From: Benincasa hispida
Taxonomy: Eukaryota > Streptophyta > Magnoliopsida > Cucurbitales > Cucurbitaceae
Direction of reading: 5' to 3'
Assembly: GCF_009727055.1 (NCBI RefSeq)
Contig: NC_052355.1
Coordinates: 8,567,009-8,631,008, forward strand
DNA length: 64,000 bases
The position numbers and the translations under genes were made by a program. Below, one piece after another: positions 11,778 to 21,719 of this stretch (positions within the stretch are counted from its first letter, which is position 1; every line of letters begins with the position of its first letter). Below the pieces are notes generated by a model. That model saw only the letters and a program-made list of their open reading frames with translations, was not told the DNA's origin and searched no databases.

Positions 11778-12311
11778 TTATATCATTTTATTTAGATTAT
11801 GCGGCAAAAAGGAGGAAAAGTTGCGTCGACAGTATAGAAATTGGCTTAGAAATACGAAAATTGTAAAGTGTCGTGAGCACACCCGCTAACCCCATTGCGA
11901 TGGCAAAATGGAATGTCTAAGTCTTTATTTTGTCGGAAATAGGTCATCGGATGCGATAATCGCTCGAGGACAAAATGAACAATGCATCCACATTGCATGC
12001 AACAATTGATCAAGAACGAAAAAGAACAACACAATTGCAACGCATGAGATGATCGATCATGGACTCAACCGACCAACGCATTACCACCACATGCAGCAAT
12101 CGATTAGAGATCAAAACAATTACACCGCATGCGGTGATCGATCAAAGATGTGAAGAGCAATGCATTCGTAAGGACTTCTGACATTGTACAACTTTTCTGT
12201 TGTACGATTATGACAAATCAATCGTGGAGCAGACCGGACATTTCCACTAAGCCATGGCAAGAATTATCAGATTTTCAAAGATGGACCACTAATACAGAAG
12301 GAGCCAAGGTC

Positions 12312-12319
12312 TATAAATA
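12312..12319 (+). promoter_or_regulatory. LTR TATA box of GYP-1
   Basis: TATAAATA, 560 bp into the LTR and followed by GCTTCCTC. It is the likely promoter core of the element. Confidence 0.55.
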
Positions 12320-13600
12320 GCTTCCTCAAATTCAATGAAAAAGAGGCTGGTTTGAAGAGACAATTCAGAGAAAATCCGGGAGAAAGACGAGACACGACCG
12401 AGAGGTAAGTCTCTGAGCAAGCAATTATTTCCATTCTCGAAGAAGAAGCTCTGTGCCAAAGGTCACTTCTACTTGGAAAGAAAGCCTGAGAGGGAAGCTT
12501 TCCACTCAATTTCTTCCATACGCCAACAAACACATCGTCTTCGATCAGAATCTGTGTCAAGAAATTGACACTCTTTCCGTATTTGTTCTTATTTTCCATT
12601 CATCTACTGTGTTCATCTATCTTTAATCTTTCATTCACTATCTGTAACAAACGCTGATCTCTAGATTTAAATATCATTATCGTATTCATTGTCGTTTCTC
12701 TGTTCTTCTCCACACATTCATCATCCTTTTTTTTCATCATGTGTAACTAATCCCCTGGGTAAAGGGGAAGGAATAAGCAAGTGAGTTAATCCTTGTTAAG
12801 GAAATCGGCTGAGTTTAGCTAAAGCATGCTCGACGACATCTTCCCCTGTGAGAACAGAAGTAAAGATGCTATTCTGTGTATCGAAAGAAGGTTAGAAGAA
12901 TGTGTTAACTAAAGCAAGAAGTATTTCCAGAGATGGAAACAACCTTGCGTTCATCACGTTCATCCCTGTTTCACCATAGACATATGGGAACGCGGCCGAT
13001 TACTGAAAGGTGTAAGCCAAGGGAAAGCGGAACCTTAGTTGCGTCCACAGCAAGATTGACGAACTTGCGATGTCCTTTCCCTCAACCCATTCTCTTTCTA
13101 ATTCATTTCATAAGACTTGCCACCGCATTCACCAGACACTTTTGCACATCTTGACAGCCAGTCTTCAACCTGTATATTAATAGTTTATTCATTTATTTTA
13201 TCACTGCAATTTATTTTACAACACTTTATTTTATCACCACAATTTACTTTATCGCATTTTACTTACCATCGCATTTTATTCCTTAACGCAATTTACTCTT
13301 TACCGCAATTTTACTTTTCGCAAAACCAATTCATTATTCTTTATGTTAAACTGGTCGTATATACCACAATAGTATCACATTAATTACAACAATCCCCGTG
13401 TTCGACCTCAGATCACTCTGAGAAACTTGTGTTGGAATTATACTTGGTTCAAGCATAAGAAAACTTGTGACACGCACTATACAAATGCATACTACGAAGC
13501 ATTTAAGCATCATCGCATACATTTAGAACGTAGTATCGCAATATCATAAGTCATAGCGCATCATAATCATCAACATAAATTTTCATTTATTACAAGTTTT

Positions 13601-13618
13601 TGGCGCCGTTGTCGGGGA
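13601..13618 (+). other. Primer-binding site of GYP-1 (first copy)
   Basis: TGGCGCCGTTGTCGGGGA is six bases after the LTR end. It complements the 3' end of plant tRNA-Asp, as known for Athila-type elements, except for one C-to-T change. Confidence 0.8.
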
Positions 13619-13664
13619 CAAAAACTTGAGTCATAACATCATCAAATTTATCATTACAAGTTTT

Positions 13665-13682
13665 TGGCGCCGTTGTCGGAGA
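13665..13682 (+). other. Second, duplicated primer-binding site of GYP-1
   Basis: TGGCGCCGTTGTCGGAGA lies 64 bases downstream of the first site and is also preceded by ATTACAAGTTTT. The LTR end plus primer site has been tandemly duplicated. This copy has one further mismatch to the tRNA. Confidence 0.8.
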
Positions 13683-13875
13683 TTGGCAACGTTTAGTGTT
13701 GAATATTTTTGTGGTATTTTGTAGGACAGATCTCTGTTGTACTGTCTGTTTAATGCAGAGAACAGGCTAATGGTTTATGAGTACTGAGACTGAACTAGAA
13801 TTTGAAGCCGACCAAGAGATCGAGCGTACTTTTCGCACGTGAGCACGCCAGAACCGAACAAGGCAAAGGAGGAAC

Positions 13876-14479
13876 ATGGCTAACAACGATAGGTCTGAGG
13901 AGAATTTAGGGGTAAATCGGCCGGCGCAAGATCCAATTTTTCTGGCTGCCGACCACAATATTCCAATGAGGAACTATGCGGCACCGAATCTATATGACTT
14001 CTCGCATGGAATTGCAAGACCCACGGTAGAGGAGAATGCAAGATTTGTGATAAAGCTGGTCATGCTACAAATGATCCAGAATGCAGGGCAATTCAGAGGT
14101 CTACAAGGACAAGACCCGCACGCACACTTAACCAGCTTTGTTGAAATGTGTAACACATTCTCCATTCCTAGCGTGACTCTGGAAGGAATTAGACTGTATC
14201 TCTTCTCGTATACACTTCGGGATGAGGCAAAGAGGTGGGCTCATTCATTAAAGCAGAATGAAATTAATTCTTGGGACCAGTTGGTTGAGTGATTCATGAA
14301 GAAATTCTTCCCACCCGCAGTCAACACAAGAAGATGGAGGGACGTGTTGAATTTTGAACAGATGGAAAATGAGACTCTCAGCACTGCATGGGTGCGATTC
14401 AGAAGAATGGTAAAGAACTGTCCGTACATCGGGATTCTCGATTGCATTCTGATGGAAACCTTTTACAATGGCCTGGACA
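13876..14479 (+). pseudogene. GYP-1 gag fragment (Athila-like retrotransposon gag)
   Basis: The frame opens with MANNDRSEENLG. It shows the gag signatures PNLYDFSHGIARP, FRGLQGQDPHAHL, the block after FVEMCNTFSIPSV, and FMKKFFPP, the usual order of an Athila-type structural gag. The N-terminal pattern recurs in GYP-2 and GYP-3. A TGA stop at 14290-14292 interrupts the block just before FMKKFFPP, after residue 138. The frame then continues to 14479, where gag ends at GLD and COP-1 LTR sequence takes over. There is no zinc knuckle, protease or pol. The product would have been a capsid-like structural protein; this copy is non-functional. Confidence 0.85.
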
Positions 14480-14658
14480 GGCATGATCTACATGTATATC
14501 ACATATACATGTTTAAGTTCACATAAGATAACCAAGGAGCTTTGTTTATTAGATATGAGTAAATGCCAAAATTAAATAACACTTATTTTATTCATTGAAC
14601 AATGTGTATCTTTACAAAACAACGAGACTCCGGGATAATTAGGACACCAATCCCAACA

Positions 14659-15157
14659 AGTGGATCATCTAAATTCCATTTAGATCGAAAAAACAAATTT
14701 ACAGTAAACATACAGTTTATGCATTCTGGTTGAAATTATAGCATGCTTTTTAAACAAGAAATACAAACTCCTTTGTATGGAATATCCTGCTCGCATGTCT
14801 AATACATGAATGATTAGGATTAGATCATTTGTAGCACTTTACAACATTTTTAACATCTACAAAGCGGGCCATACTCGTAGTGTCACCAGGATAAGGTACC
14901 TAGCCTTAGCCATATACTATAGACCATTTAGGTTATCACTTAAATATGATCCATCTATATGTCTCCACATACATGTTTAAGTTACAACGATAACCTTGGA
15001 TGTTAGTTTATTGGTTTATTGTTAATGCAAATAAAATATCACATATTTCATAGACAAAATGAATAAAATATCAAATATTATTAATCACATACAAGTTTGT
15101 TCATACAAGGTTTAAAAACTATAGGACCCTACGAAATTTAGGGCATCAACCACAACA
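14659..15157 (-). mobile_element. COP-2 LTR start fragment and short unassigned flank
   Basis: On the minus strand an LTR begins TGTTGTGGTTGATGCCCTAAA at 15157. It follows text shared with other copia LTRs (CTCCACATACATG, ATAGTATATGG-like) down to about 14755. The remaining roughly 95 bp up to the COP-1 LTR start are not recognised. Confidence 0.55.
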
Positions 15158-15173
15158 ATATCCCACTTGTCCT
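15158..15173 (-). other. Polypurine tract of COP-2
   Basis: On the minus strand AGGACAAGTGGGATAT lies immediately before the LTR start TGTTGTGG. It corresponds to the AAGTTGGAGAT tract of COP-8 at 56283-56293. Confidence 0.65.
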
Positions 15174-15269
15174 AAAGCTAGTGGGGTGTACAAGATAATA
15201 AATACAAGTACACAAAACAATAAACTAGGGCATAACACGCCCAGTACAAGATCTCCCAGTTGCCCTAGT

Positions 15270-15392
15270 CCTGCCGTGGTCTGTTATATAGACCCATACT
15301 CCGCAGGTGACCCTAAAACATTATAGCTGTGAGAGCCTTCGTAAGCGGATTAGCAACGTTATGCTACGAAGCTATCTTCGTGACAATCACAT
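15270..15392 (-). pseudogene. COP-2 RNase H C-terminal remnant
   Basis: Minus-strand translation gives VIVTKIAS, then NVANPLTKAL, then GHLRSMGL with one internal stop. This matches the C-terminus of copia RNase H seen intact in COP-8 ([20 protein letters not shown], 56054-56113). It sits about 110 bp before the polypurine tract, as expected. It is cut at 15392 by the start of the COP-3 LTR. Confidence 0.75.
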
Positions 15393-16496
15393 TGTTGGAT
15401 TTTATGTCCTAAAACTCGTAGTTTATAAATTAATAAATATATTCTCTTTTGTTTTTCGATAAAGTTGTTATTGAAATTATAATCTTGAATCCAATAAACT
15501 AAGGTTCCGAGGCTATTTAATGTAATTTGAACTTTATGTAGTGACATAAATGTGGATCAAGTTCAAATATATAGCCAAAATGGTTTATAGTATATGAATA
15601 AGGTTGTGTGCCTTATTTTGGGGACACTATGGATGCGGTCCACTTTGTAGATAGTACAAACGATGTGATCCTGAATCGTTCATATAGAGATATGTGAGTG
15701 GGGGTATCCTATGTAAAGAGTTTACATAAGACTGAACCATGAAATAGTCACTTTTTACTTTCTAAATGTCATTTTATGTATAAAACTGACTATTTCGTTA
15801 ATTGATGACCTAGGTAACTTAATCTTAATCTTGAGCTAACTATGAACTCCTGTTCACTCGAAATTATTCTTAGATCTACATAGGTGAGGGCAGCTCAATA
15901 TCGCTGGCCCAATAAGTCTCCCATTTCAGGGGTAAGATCGGGTGGATAGCTGGGAACATAGGGTGCAAGACGGAATTCACTCCTACCCATTATAGGGATA
16001 GTAGATAGGTTGTTCCCTTTTAGTACTAAATCTAGGTCTTGAATAAGGGGTCTCACTCTCTCCTTGGCCCGAGAGGGATTCGGTTTATAGGTTGGACCTT
16101 AAACCAATTGTTCATTAGAGGATTAGTGGAACTTAAGGAACAAGATGTAATCTTGGGGGTAAAACGGCTTTTATAACCCAACCGAGATTACGAACAACCT
16201 GTGAAGGATTAACTTACTCATCATGGTTATATCAAATGGACACAAATATATCTATAGTGAGGGGAGTGCAACTACGAGACTTTAGTGGAATGACCCGTTA
16301 GTTAACGAATGTTGATTAGCTTCGTCTAAAGAGTTTAGCTAGCTAATCTTGGNCGTCTAAAGAGTTTAGCTAGCTAATCTTGGATCGTTGGAGCCCATGA
16401 TCTATAGGTCCATTAGGTTCCCCTACTAGCTCATATGGAATAAACTTAGAATATTATGATAGAATAATTTGAATTGTTCGAATTAGGTAGAGAGAG
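15393..16496 (+). mobile_element. COP-3: plus-strand copia LTR, 5' part
   Basis: It starts TGTTGGATTTTATGTCC and follows the LTR order of COP-8 (ATAGCC, GGATGCGGTCCACTTTG, GGGGGTATCCTATG, TTAATCTTGAGCTAAC, GGTCCATTAGGTTCCCC). It is truncated at about 16496 against the COP-4 gag. There is no coding region. It contains a one-base N and a duplicated 30-mer (assembly fault). Confidence 0.75.
16323..16383 (+). other. Assembly fault: duplicated 30-mer around a single N
   Basis: The identical 30 bases CGTCTAAAGAGTTTAGCTAG-CTAATCTTGG occur at 16323-16352 and 16354-16383, separated by one N at 16353. This is how two overlapping contigs look when joined without merging. Only one copy is expected from other LTRs of the family. 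Confidence 0.85.
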
Positions 16497-17441
16497 AGTA
16501 ACCGACAAGTATTAGCTGGGCAACGTTGGCTTGTATCTGTTGGAGTTAGTCCATAGCAGACTGGGATTTGAGCCGGCAGTCATATACAATGAAGAGGCTA
16601 CAAACATCGACGATAGATGGGCGATCAGTCCTGTTCTGAATCGAGGTCACGAACGGGTTGTATTCAGTGCCAAGGCCTTCAAGGATGTATGCAATGTGGT
16701 CACGGTAGGACAGTGTTTCTCCGATAGCGGCAAACTTGTCGACAATGTCCTTTATCTTGGCAAGGTATTGAGAAACACTGATGCCATCATTTCTTATCTT
16801 CTGAAGTTGAGAATGCAAGCTCATTATTAGGGTTGTGGAGGAGAATTCATAGACTGTGCGGAGGGCTTCCCATATTTCCAGTGCGGATTCATATCCAACG
16901 ATTTCTCCCATCTTATCTTCATTAAAGAAGGAATAAAACCAGCTCGTGATTGTTCGATCACACTTCTGCCAGTAGGAGAAATGGTTGAGGATAGGTGCCA
17001 TCGATGAAGCTTTCAAGGCCATAGCCCATGATGAGGTTAAGAAGTTGATTCTTCCAGAGGAGGTAGTTTGAATCACTTAGCTTGACGGTGAGGGATTGAG
17101 ACATGTGAGGGAAGTTTGCGACTGGGGATTGTGGGGAAGGAAGAGTAGGGAAAGGATTAATCAGTACCGGATTTTGAAATGATGATGGTTAGGGACACCG
17201 ACATAGTGAGGGTGAAGGGGTGGTGGTGGAGGGTCATATTACGGAAGGTAGAAAGGATTTCGAGCAGGGGGAAGGGCGCGCTGAGTAGCGGGTGGGGTGA
17301 AAGACGGAGATGATATAGATATGGTGGTCCGAGGGTGGTCGAAGGTAGAACAGTTGAATGTATGCCTGGGTTTGATGTTACTAGGAGGGTAGATTTTTCT
17401 TCGGATGTACTTGAGCTCGACGCCATGAGAAAAAAATGCAA
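16497..17441 (-). pseudogene. COP-4 gag (copia type, UBN2-like), frameshifted
   Basis: The gag starts MASSSSTSEEKSTLL at 17441, twelve bases or so after a primer site. The N-terminal frame runs to 17157 and an internal block follows (LTVKLSDSNYLLWKNQLL in the frame before 17076). The main block at 17076-16546 contains ALEIWEALRTVY, LHSQLQKIRNDGISVSQYL and LEGLGTEYNPFVTSI, the hallmark order of copia gag. At least one frameshift separates the blocks. The end near 16497 is truncated against the COP-3 LTR, so the zinc knuckle and pol are missing. This gag is of a different lineage from COP-5 to COP-8. Confidence 0.85.
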
Positions 17442-17452
17442 GATGCTTTAAA

Positions 17453-17464
17453 GCCTTGATACCA
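17453..17464 (-). other. Primer-binding site of COP-4
   Basis: On the minus strand TGGTATCAAGGC follows directly on the LTR end CTTACA. It is close to the initiator-Met site TGGTATCAGAGC that is common in copia elements. Confidence 0.7.
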
Positions 17465-18035
17465 TGTAAGGATGAAGAAGAAAGGGTAGATGAACGATCG
17501 TTGAGAGGTGAAGGCTACACGATCGTTGAGAGAAAGACTAGACGATCGTGGAGAGAAAAGCTAGACGATCGTGGTCAAATATCTAGACGATCGTTGAGAA
17601 AAGAGTGAACGATAGGACAAGCATCTACACGATAAGGGAAAGCGTGTAAACGATAGGTAAAAGAATGCATAATTAGGTTGATCGTGTAGGCGACAGAAAG
17701 TACATGATTGAACGTAGACGATTGGGTTGAAGTGTGCACGAAGGAGAATACACAATAGGACTTAGACGATAGAGGAAAGTTACTACACGATTGGTAAAGA
17801 GCATAAATGACAGAAGAATTTGAGTAAGACGATCGACCTTCATGACTGATAACGATTGTCGTGTAGCGATATTTGTTAGCATAACAGTGCCACATGGCAG
17901 AATGTTAATGGTTTACAATAACAACCATGAAAGAGAAATTACATATTAGTGGAACATGAAGCAGAGGAAGAAAAATGTAGAAAAACTGAATAAAATCTGT
18001 TATATTTCTTCATTGACAATGCACTCATTTATTAG
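17465..18035 (-). mobile_element. COP-4 5' LTR
   Basis: The LTR ends CTTACA at 17465 (minus strand) and its upstream limit is where COP-5 RNase H homology stops at 18036. TGACTAATAA at 18038 may be the LTR start. It is rich in CGATCG-type motifs. Open frames across 17561-17895 are low-complexity LTR sequence. Confidence 0.55.
17494..17594 (-). repeat. Regularly spaced ACGATCGT array in COP-4 LTR
   Basis: Five perfect ACGATCGT octamers start at 17494, 17519, 17542, 17565 and 17587, so the spacing is 22-25 bp. Degenerate copies continue to about 17870. Most are preceded by CTAG or CTAC. Confidence 0.9.
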
Positions 18036-19030
18036 TCAGAATCCATGTATCCAGTAAAGATCAAATCCCTAGTTCCATACACGAGCATGTAGTCCCTCGT
18101 TCTCTGAAAATACTTGAGGATGTTCTTAATTGTGGTCCAGTGACCCTGGCCTTGGTTAGACTGATACCTACTGACTATTCTCACAACATAGCAGATGTTT
18201 GGCCTAGTATAAAGCATCACATACATTAAACTACCAAAGGTAAATGTATATAGAACCTGTCTCATCTTCTCAAGCTCTTGAGGCATCTTAGGACACATGT
18301 CCTTAGACCAAGTGACTCCATGCCTGAAAGGCAGTAGGCTTTTTTTGAAGTCCTGCAACGAGTACTTGAGCAATATCTTGTCAATGTACGATGCCTGAGA
18401 CAGTGTTAGCACTTTGTTCTTACGATCCCAAAAGATCTGTATTCCCACAAAAAATTGAGCTTCTCCAAATCTTTCATTTGGAATTAGGTCACTAGCCAGT
18501 TCTTAACTGCAGTCAGTAGTCCTACATCATTCTCAATGAGTAGGATATCGTCTACATGCAATAATAAGAAAACTACTAAACCATTGATGATTTTCTTGTA
18601 GACACAAGGCTCATCAATGTTTTATTCAAAGCTGTATGATTTGATCGCAGTATCAAATCGAATATTCCAAGATTGAGATGCCTATTTCAGCCCATAAATG
18701 GACCAATTCAGTTTGCAAACTTTTTGCTCTTGACCTTAGGCAATGAATCCCTCGGGCTGCACCATATAAATGGTCTCCTCAAGATTGCCATTTAGAGAGG
18801 TCATCTTGACATCCATTTTCCAAATCTCATAATCATAATAAGTAGCAATGGAAAGGAGGATGCAAATCGACTTCAACATGGCAAAAAGCGATAAAGTCTC
18901 CTCATAGTCGACTCCCTCCACCTAGGTATATCCCTATGCCACAAGTCGAGCCTTGAAGGTTTGCATCTTCCCATCGGTACTCCGTTTCTGCTTGTAGATC
19001 CACTTACTACCTATAGGTGTCACCCCATCT
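18036..19030 (-). pseudogene. COP-5 reverse transcriptase and RNase H start
   Basis: The RT block reads EGVDYEETLS, YYDYEIWKMDV, NLEETIYMVQPEGFI, QEQKVCKLNWSIYGLK, then LLLHVDDILLI. The catalytic YVDD motif is altered to HVDD at 18547-18558. Several in-frame stops and a frameshift near 18450 break the frame. The block from 18448 on reads SQASYIDKILLKYSLQ and GSLMYVMLYTRPNICYVV, then GYMDSD, where homology ends at the COP-4 junction. It would have copied element RNA into DNA; it is dead. Confidence 0.85.
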
Positions 19031-20345
19031 AGCTAATTTACAAGATCCCATACTGAGTTGAAGTACATCGACTCCATCTCGAGATTTGTGCCTTTGACCC
19101 ATTCATTCCGGTCAGCATCTGGAATTTCCTTCTGATACGACAATGGATCCTCAACGTCGCCATCGGATACTATAGCCAGGATTTCCGTGAAACCCAGATA
19201 GGGAACAGGTGGGTTCGCCACCCTCCCATTGCATCGAGGTTCCCTCAATTCTTGAGGTGGAACCGACCTGCCAGATGAACTATCATCAACAACCCTTGCT
19301 GATGAAGCAGGCTCTTCAATAACTCTTGTTAAAGTTTTAGTAGTTTCATTGGAAAGCTCACGTAACATGACTTTACTACGTGTACTGTGTTCCCAAATAT
19401 GATCCTCCTCCAGGAAAGTAGCGTTCATAGAAACAAACACTCTATTTTCAGACGGATCATAAAAATAACCCCCTCGTGTATCTTTGGGGTAGCCTGCAAA
19501 GAGGCACAACCTCGACCGTGGTTCCAATTTCTTTAGATTAGCCTCAAGCACATGTGCTAGGAAACCCCATATGCAGAAGTGACGTAAACTAGCTTTACGC
19601 TCGTTCCATAACTCCAGACGTGTTTTTGCAACACTCTTGGAAGGAACACAGTTGAATATGCATATTGCAGTCTCCACTGCAAATCCCAAAATGAGTCCGA
19701 TAAGGAAGCGTAACTCATCATCAAACGAATCATGTCCAACAAGGTTCTGTTTCTCCTCTCCACTACACCATTTTGTTGAGGTGTACCCAGTGTTGAGAGT
19801 TGGGAAACGATTCCATGTTCTATCAAATAGTTATGGCACCTCAAATCCAAAAACTCTCTAACTCAATCCGATCGAAGTGTTTTAATCAATCTATCCAAGG
19901 CATTTTCAACTTTAGCCTTCAACTCTCTGAACTTCTCAAAGGATTAAGATTTCCGTTGTATCAGATAAACATACCCATACCTAGAGTAGTAATCAGTAAA
20001 ACTGATAAAATACCTAGAACCTTCCATGGCTCCCACATTCATAGGACCATAGAGGTTAGAATGTACTAACTTTAAAGGCTCTTTGGCTCGATAACCTTTT
20101 CCAGTAAAAGGTATTTTAGTCATCTTACCCTAAAGGCAAGATTCGCACACTGGTAAAGAATTTTCTTCTAACTGACTTAGAAGGCCATTCTTCACCAACC
20201 TCTCAATACTATTGAGATTGATATGCCTTAATCGAAGGTGCTAAAGTTGGGCATTTTCTTTTGGAGAAACATGTTGACGTTTATTTTGAGTTACGACAGT
20301 TTTAAACATCTTCTATGTTATGGAGGGAACTTAAGGCTAACGGTC
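19031..20345 (-). pseudogene. COP-5 integrase and linker to RT
   Basis: The zinc-binding part has HLRHINLNSIERLVKNG and VCESCL. The catalytic core follows, with SRYFISFTDYYSRYGYVYL and GTPQQNGVVERRNRTLLD. The C-terminal part (19689-19033) has YFYDPSENRVFVSMNATFLE and the linker ending MYFNSVWDLVN. Stops occur after CESCL and near VREF, and there is a frameshift near 19680. The integrase would insert the cDNA into the genome; this copy is not functional. Confidence 0.83.
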
Positions 20346-20690
20346 TTAGCACATATTAGTTATTTTCTAGTTTTGCTGTACAGATTTCAACTCCATCTTT
20401 ATGAATAAACACTTTATCCACATTAAACTGAAGAGTATATTTATATTGTAACAGACACTTTGCAGAAATTAAGTTCCTTTTCAACTCAGGAACTACAAAT
20501 ACATCTTTTAAAACAAGAAATCTATTATGTAAAGTCAACTGGATTCCTCCCACTGCCACAACTGAGACAACATTCTCGATGCCTACTCGCATCGTCATCT
20601 AACCAGCCTCCAGCTACCGCCAGGATCTAATCTACTGAAAAGAAGAACAAACATGATTAATGGCACCCGAATCAATTATCCAGGTAGAAT
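20346..20690 (-). pseudogene. COP-5 aspartic protease region
   Basis: The motif WIIDSGAINHVCSSF (catalytic Asp in DSGA) is readable just upstream of 20598. The protease domain continues in the frame 20598-20356 (VGGIQLTLHNRFLVLKDVF, VPELKRNLIS). Three stops fall between the motif and that frame. The function would be Gag-Pol processing. Confidence 0.8.
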
Positions 20691-20772
20691 CATTATTGTC
20701 CACTAAACAAGTTTCTAACACCAGTAAAAGAATCATTATTGTCCACTAAAAAAGTTTCTAACACCAGTAAAT
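20687..20772 (-). repeat. 43-bp tandem duplication in COP-5 gag end
   Basis: GAATCATTATTGTCCACTAA begins both copies, at 20687 and 20730. As 43 is not a multiple of three, it adds a frameshift between nucleocapsid and protease. Confidence 0.85.
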
Positions 20773-21719
20773 CACATTTACCTATGTTTGCCTTCGCCTT
20801 AGCCTTGGCCGCCTTCTTTTCCTTCAGCCAGCGAGGACAATTCCTCTTCCTGTATCTATCTTGGTTGTGGTGGAAACATTTTTCTTTGTCAATCGGCATC
20901 AGACGCCTATTTTGTTGGGCGACAGGTGGTGGGTTAGTAGGTGCCTTCCTTTTCCCCTTACCATCCTTCTTCTTCTTCCACTTTCTAGTGTTAGAAGTAG
21001 AAGGTGCGGACTTCGTCCCTGAGGTCGAACCTCGATGGAACAATTTTGAAGATGAAGCAACATTTGCCTCACTTCCCCTCTTCTCCTCACTTTTCAGTAA
21101 AGATTGATAGGTCTACAACTCTTTGAGGAGAGTTCTAAGAGTATATTCCACTTTGTTAAGAATCGCATTGCTAACAAAGTGGATGAAGCTTTCCGGAAAT
21201 GAATGCAGGATTATGCTAACCCAACTGCCCCCATCGAATCTAGACCCATTCAACTCCAACACATTGAAGTGGACCATCATGTTAAGCACATGTTCAAGAA
21301 CAGAGGTGCATTCTTCCATTTTGGAGTTGAATATATATTTAAGAGCCTCATGCATAAGCCTGTCTCTTATACACATCTAGATGTGTATAAGAGACAGGTC
21401 CAAACGGTTGTCCGAACATCCCCCGCAGGGACTCCATGATGTCACGCGCTAAGACCATAGGCTCATGCTTCTTGGCTAACATGTTGCCAAGACTGGCCAT
21501 GATATAGGCTCGGGCCTTCTCGTTTGCCCGTGTCCATCGCTCGTATGCCTCCCAAACATTTCGAGCGACATTAGGAGCTGAAATAGGAGGACACTCCTCC
21601 ATGAGGACGAACATAAGATCCTCGATTATGAGTGTTGTCGTGATCATATGTTTCCAAATAGCATAATTATCGCTAGTTAATTTTTCAATGCTTAGCAAAG
21701 CAATAGTGGTTGTAGCCAT
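20691..21719 (-). pseudogene. COP-5 gag, split by adapter sequence
   Basis: The capsid part starts MATTTIALLSIEKLTSDNYA at 21719. It has EECPPISAPNVARNVWEAYE and, past the adapter, LMHEALKYIFNSKMEE. The start is supported by the parallel MATATLALLS start of COP-7 (44971). The nucleocapsid knuckle near 20870 reads CFHHNQDRYRKRNC, with the second Cys as His and Gly-His as Arg-Tyr, so it is degenerate. A 38-bp adapter palindrome at 21360-21397 breaks the capsid frame artificially. An independent frame change separates capsid and nucleocapsid near 21110. Confidence 0.88.
21360..21397. other. Tn5 (Nextera) mosaic-end palindrome, sequencing artefact
   Basis: CTGTCTCTTATACACATCT (21360-21378) is followed directly by its reverse complement AGATGTGTATAAGAGACAG (21379-21397). 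This is the 19-bp transposase mosaic end used in tagmentation libraries, head to head. The flanking sequence is continuous gag when compared with COP-7, so the palindrome was added by the library or assembly. Translation across it gives the known contaminant peptide VSYTHLDVYKRQ. Confidence 0.97.

Larger units (their letters stand above)
11752..14479 (+). mobile_element. GYP-1: truncated Athila-like gypsy element (LTR, primer site, part of gag)
   Basis: The 5' LTR is 11752-13594 (TGATAACTT to ATTACA). A tRNA-Asp-type primer site follows in two copies, then a gag fragment ending at 14479. GGCAT precedes the LTR (11747-11751) and GGCAT also follows the fragment (14480-14484), after which the COP-1 LTR resumes exactly. 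Pol and the 3' LTR are missing. The right-hand GGCAT is also part of gag sequence, so the likely history is insertion with a GGCAT duplication, then deletion between an internal GGCAT and the 3' target copy. Confidence 0.8.
9766..14658 (-). mobile_element. COP-1: copia LTR interrupted by GYP-1
   Basis: Read on the minus strand the LTR starts TGTTGGGATTGG at 14658 and ends TTCCTTCA at 9766. GYP-1 (11752-14479) interrupts it: the LTR text on both sides (CTTAAGGCAT, then GATCTACATGTAT) is continuous in other copies, for example 25965-25985. Without GYP-1 the LTR is about 2.16 kb. No primer site follows its end and no coding region precedes its start, so it may be a solo LTR; no clear target duplication is seen. 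A second TGAAGGAA at 9725 is an alternative end. Confidence 0.7.

Noticed and set aside
12267..12599. 110-aa minus-strand open frame
   Set aside because: Lies in the GYP-1 LTR across the TATA region, antisense to the element; no domain.
21360..21397. A genuine Tn5-type bacterial transposon end
   Set aside because: Only the 19-bp synthetic mosaic ends are present, head to head, with no transposon body and gag continuing on both sides.
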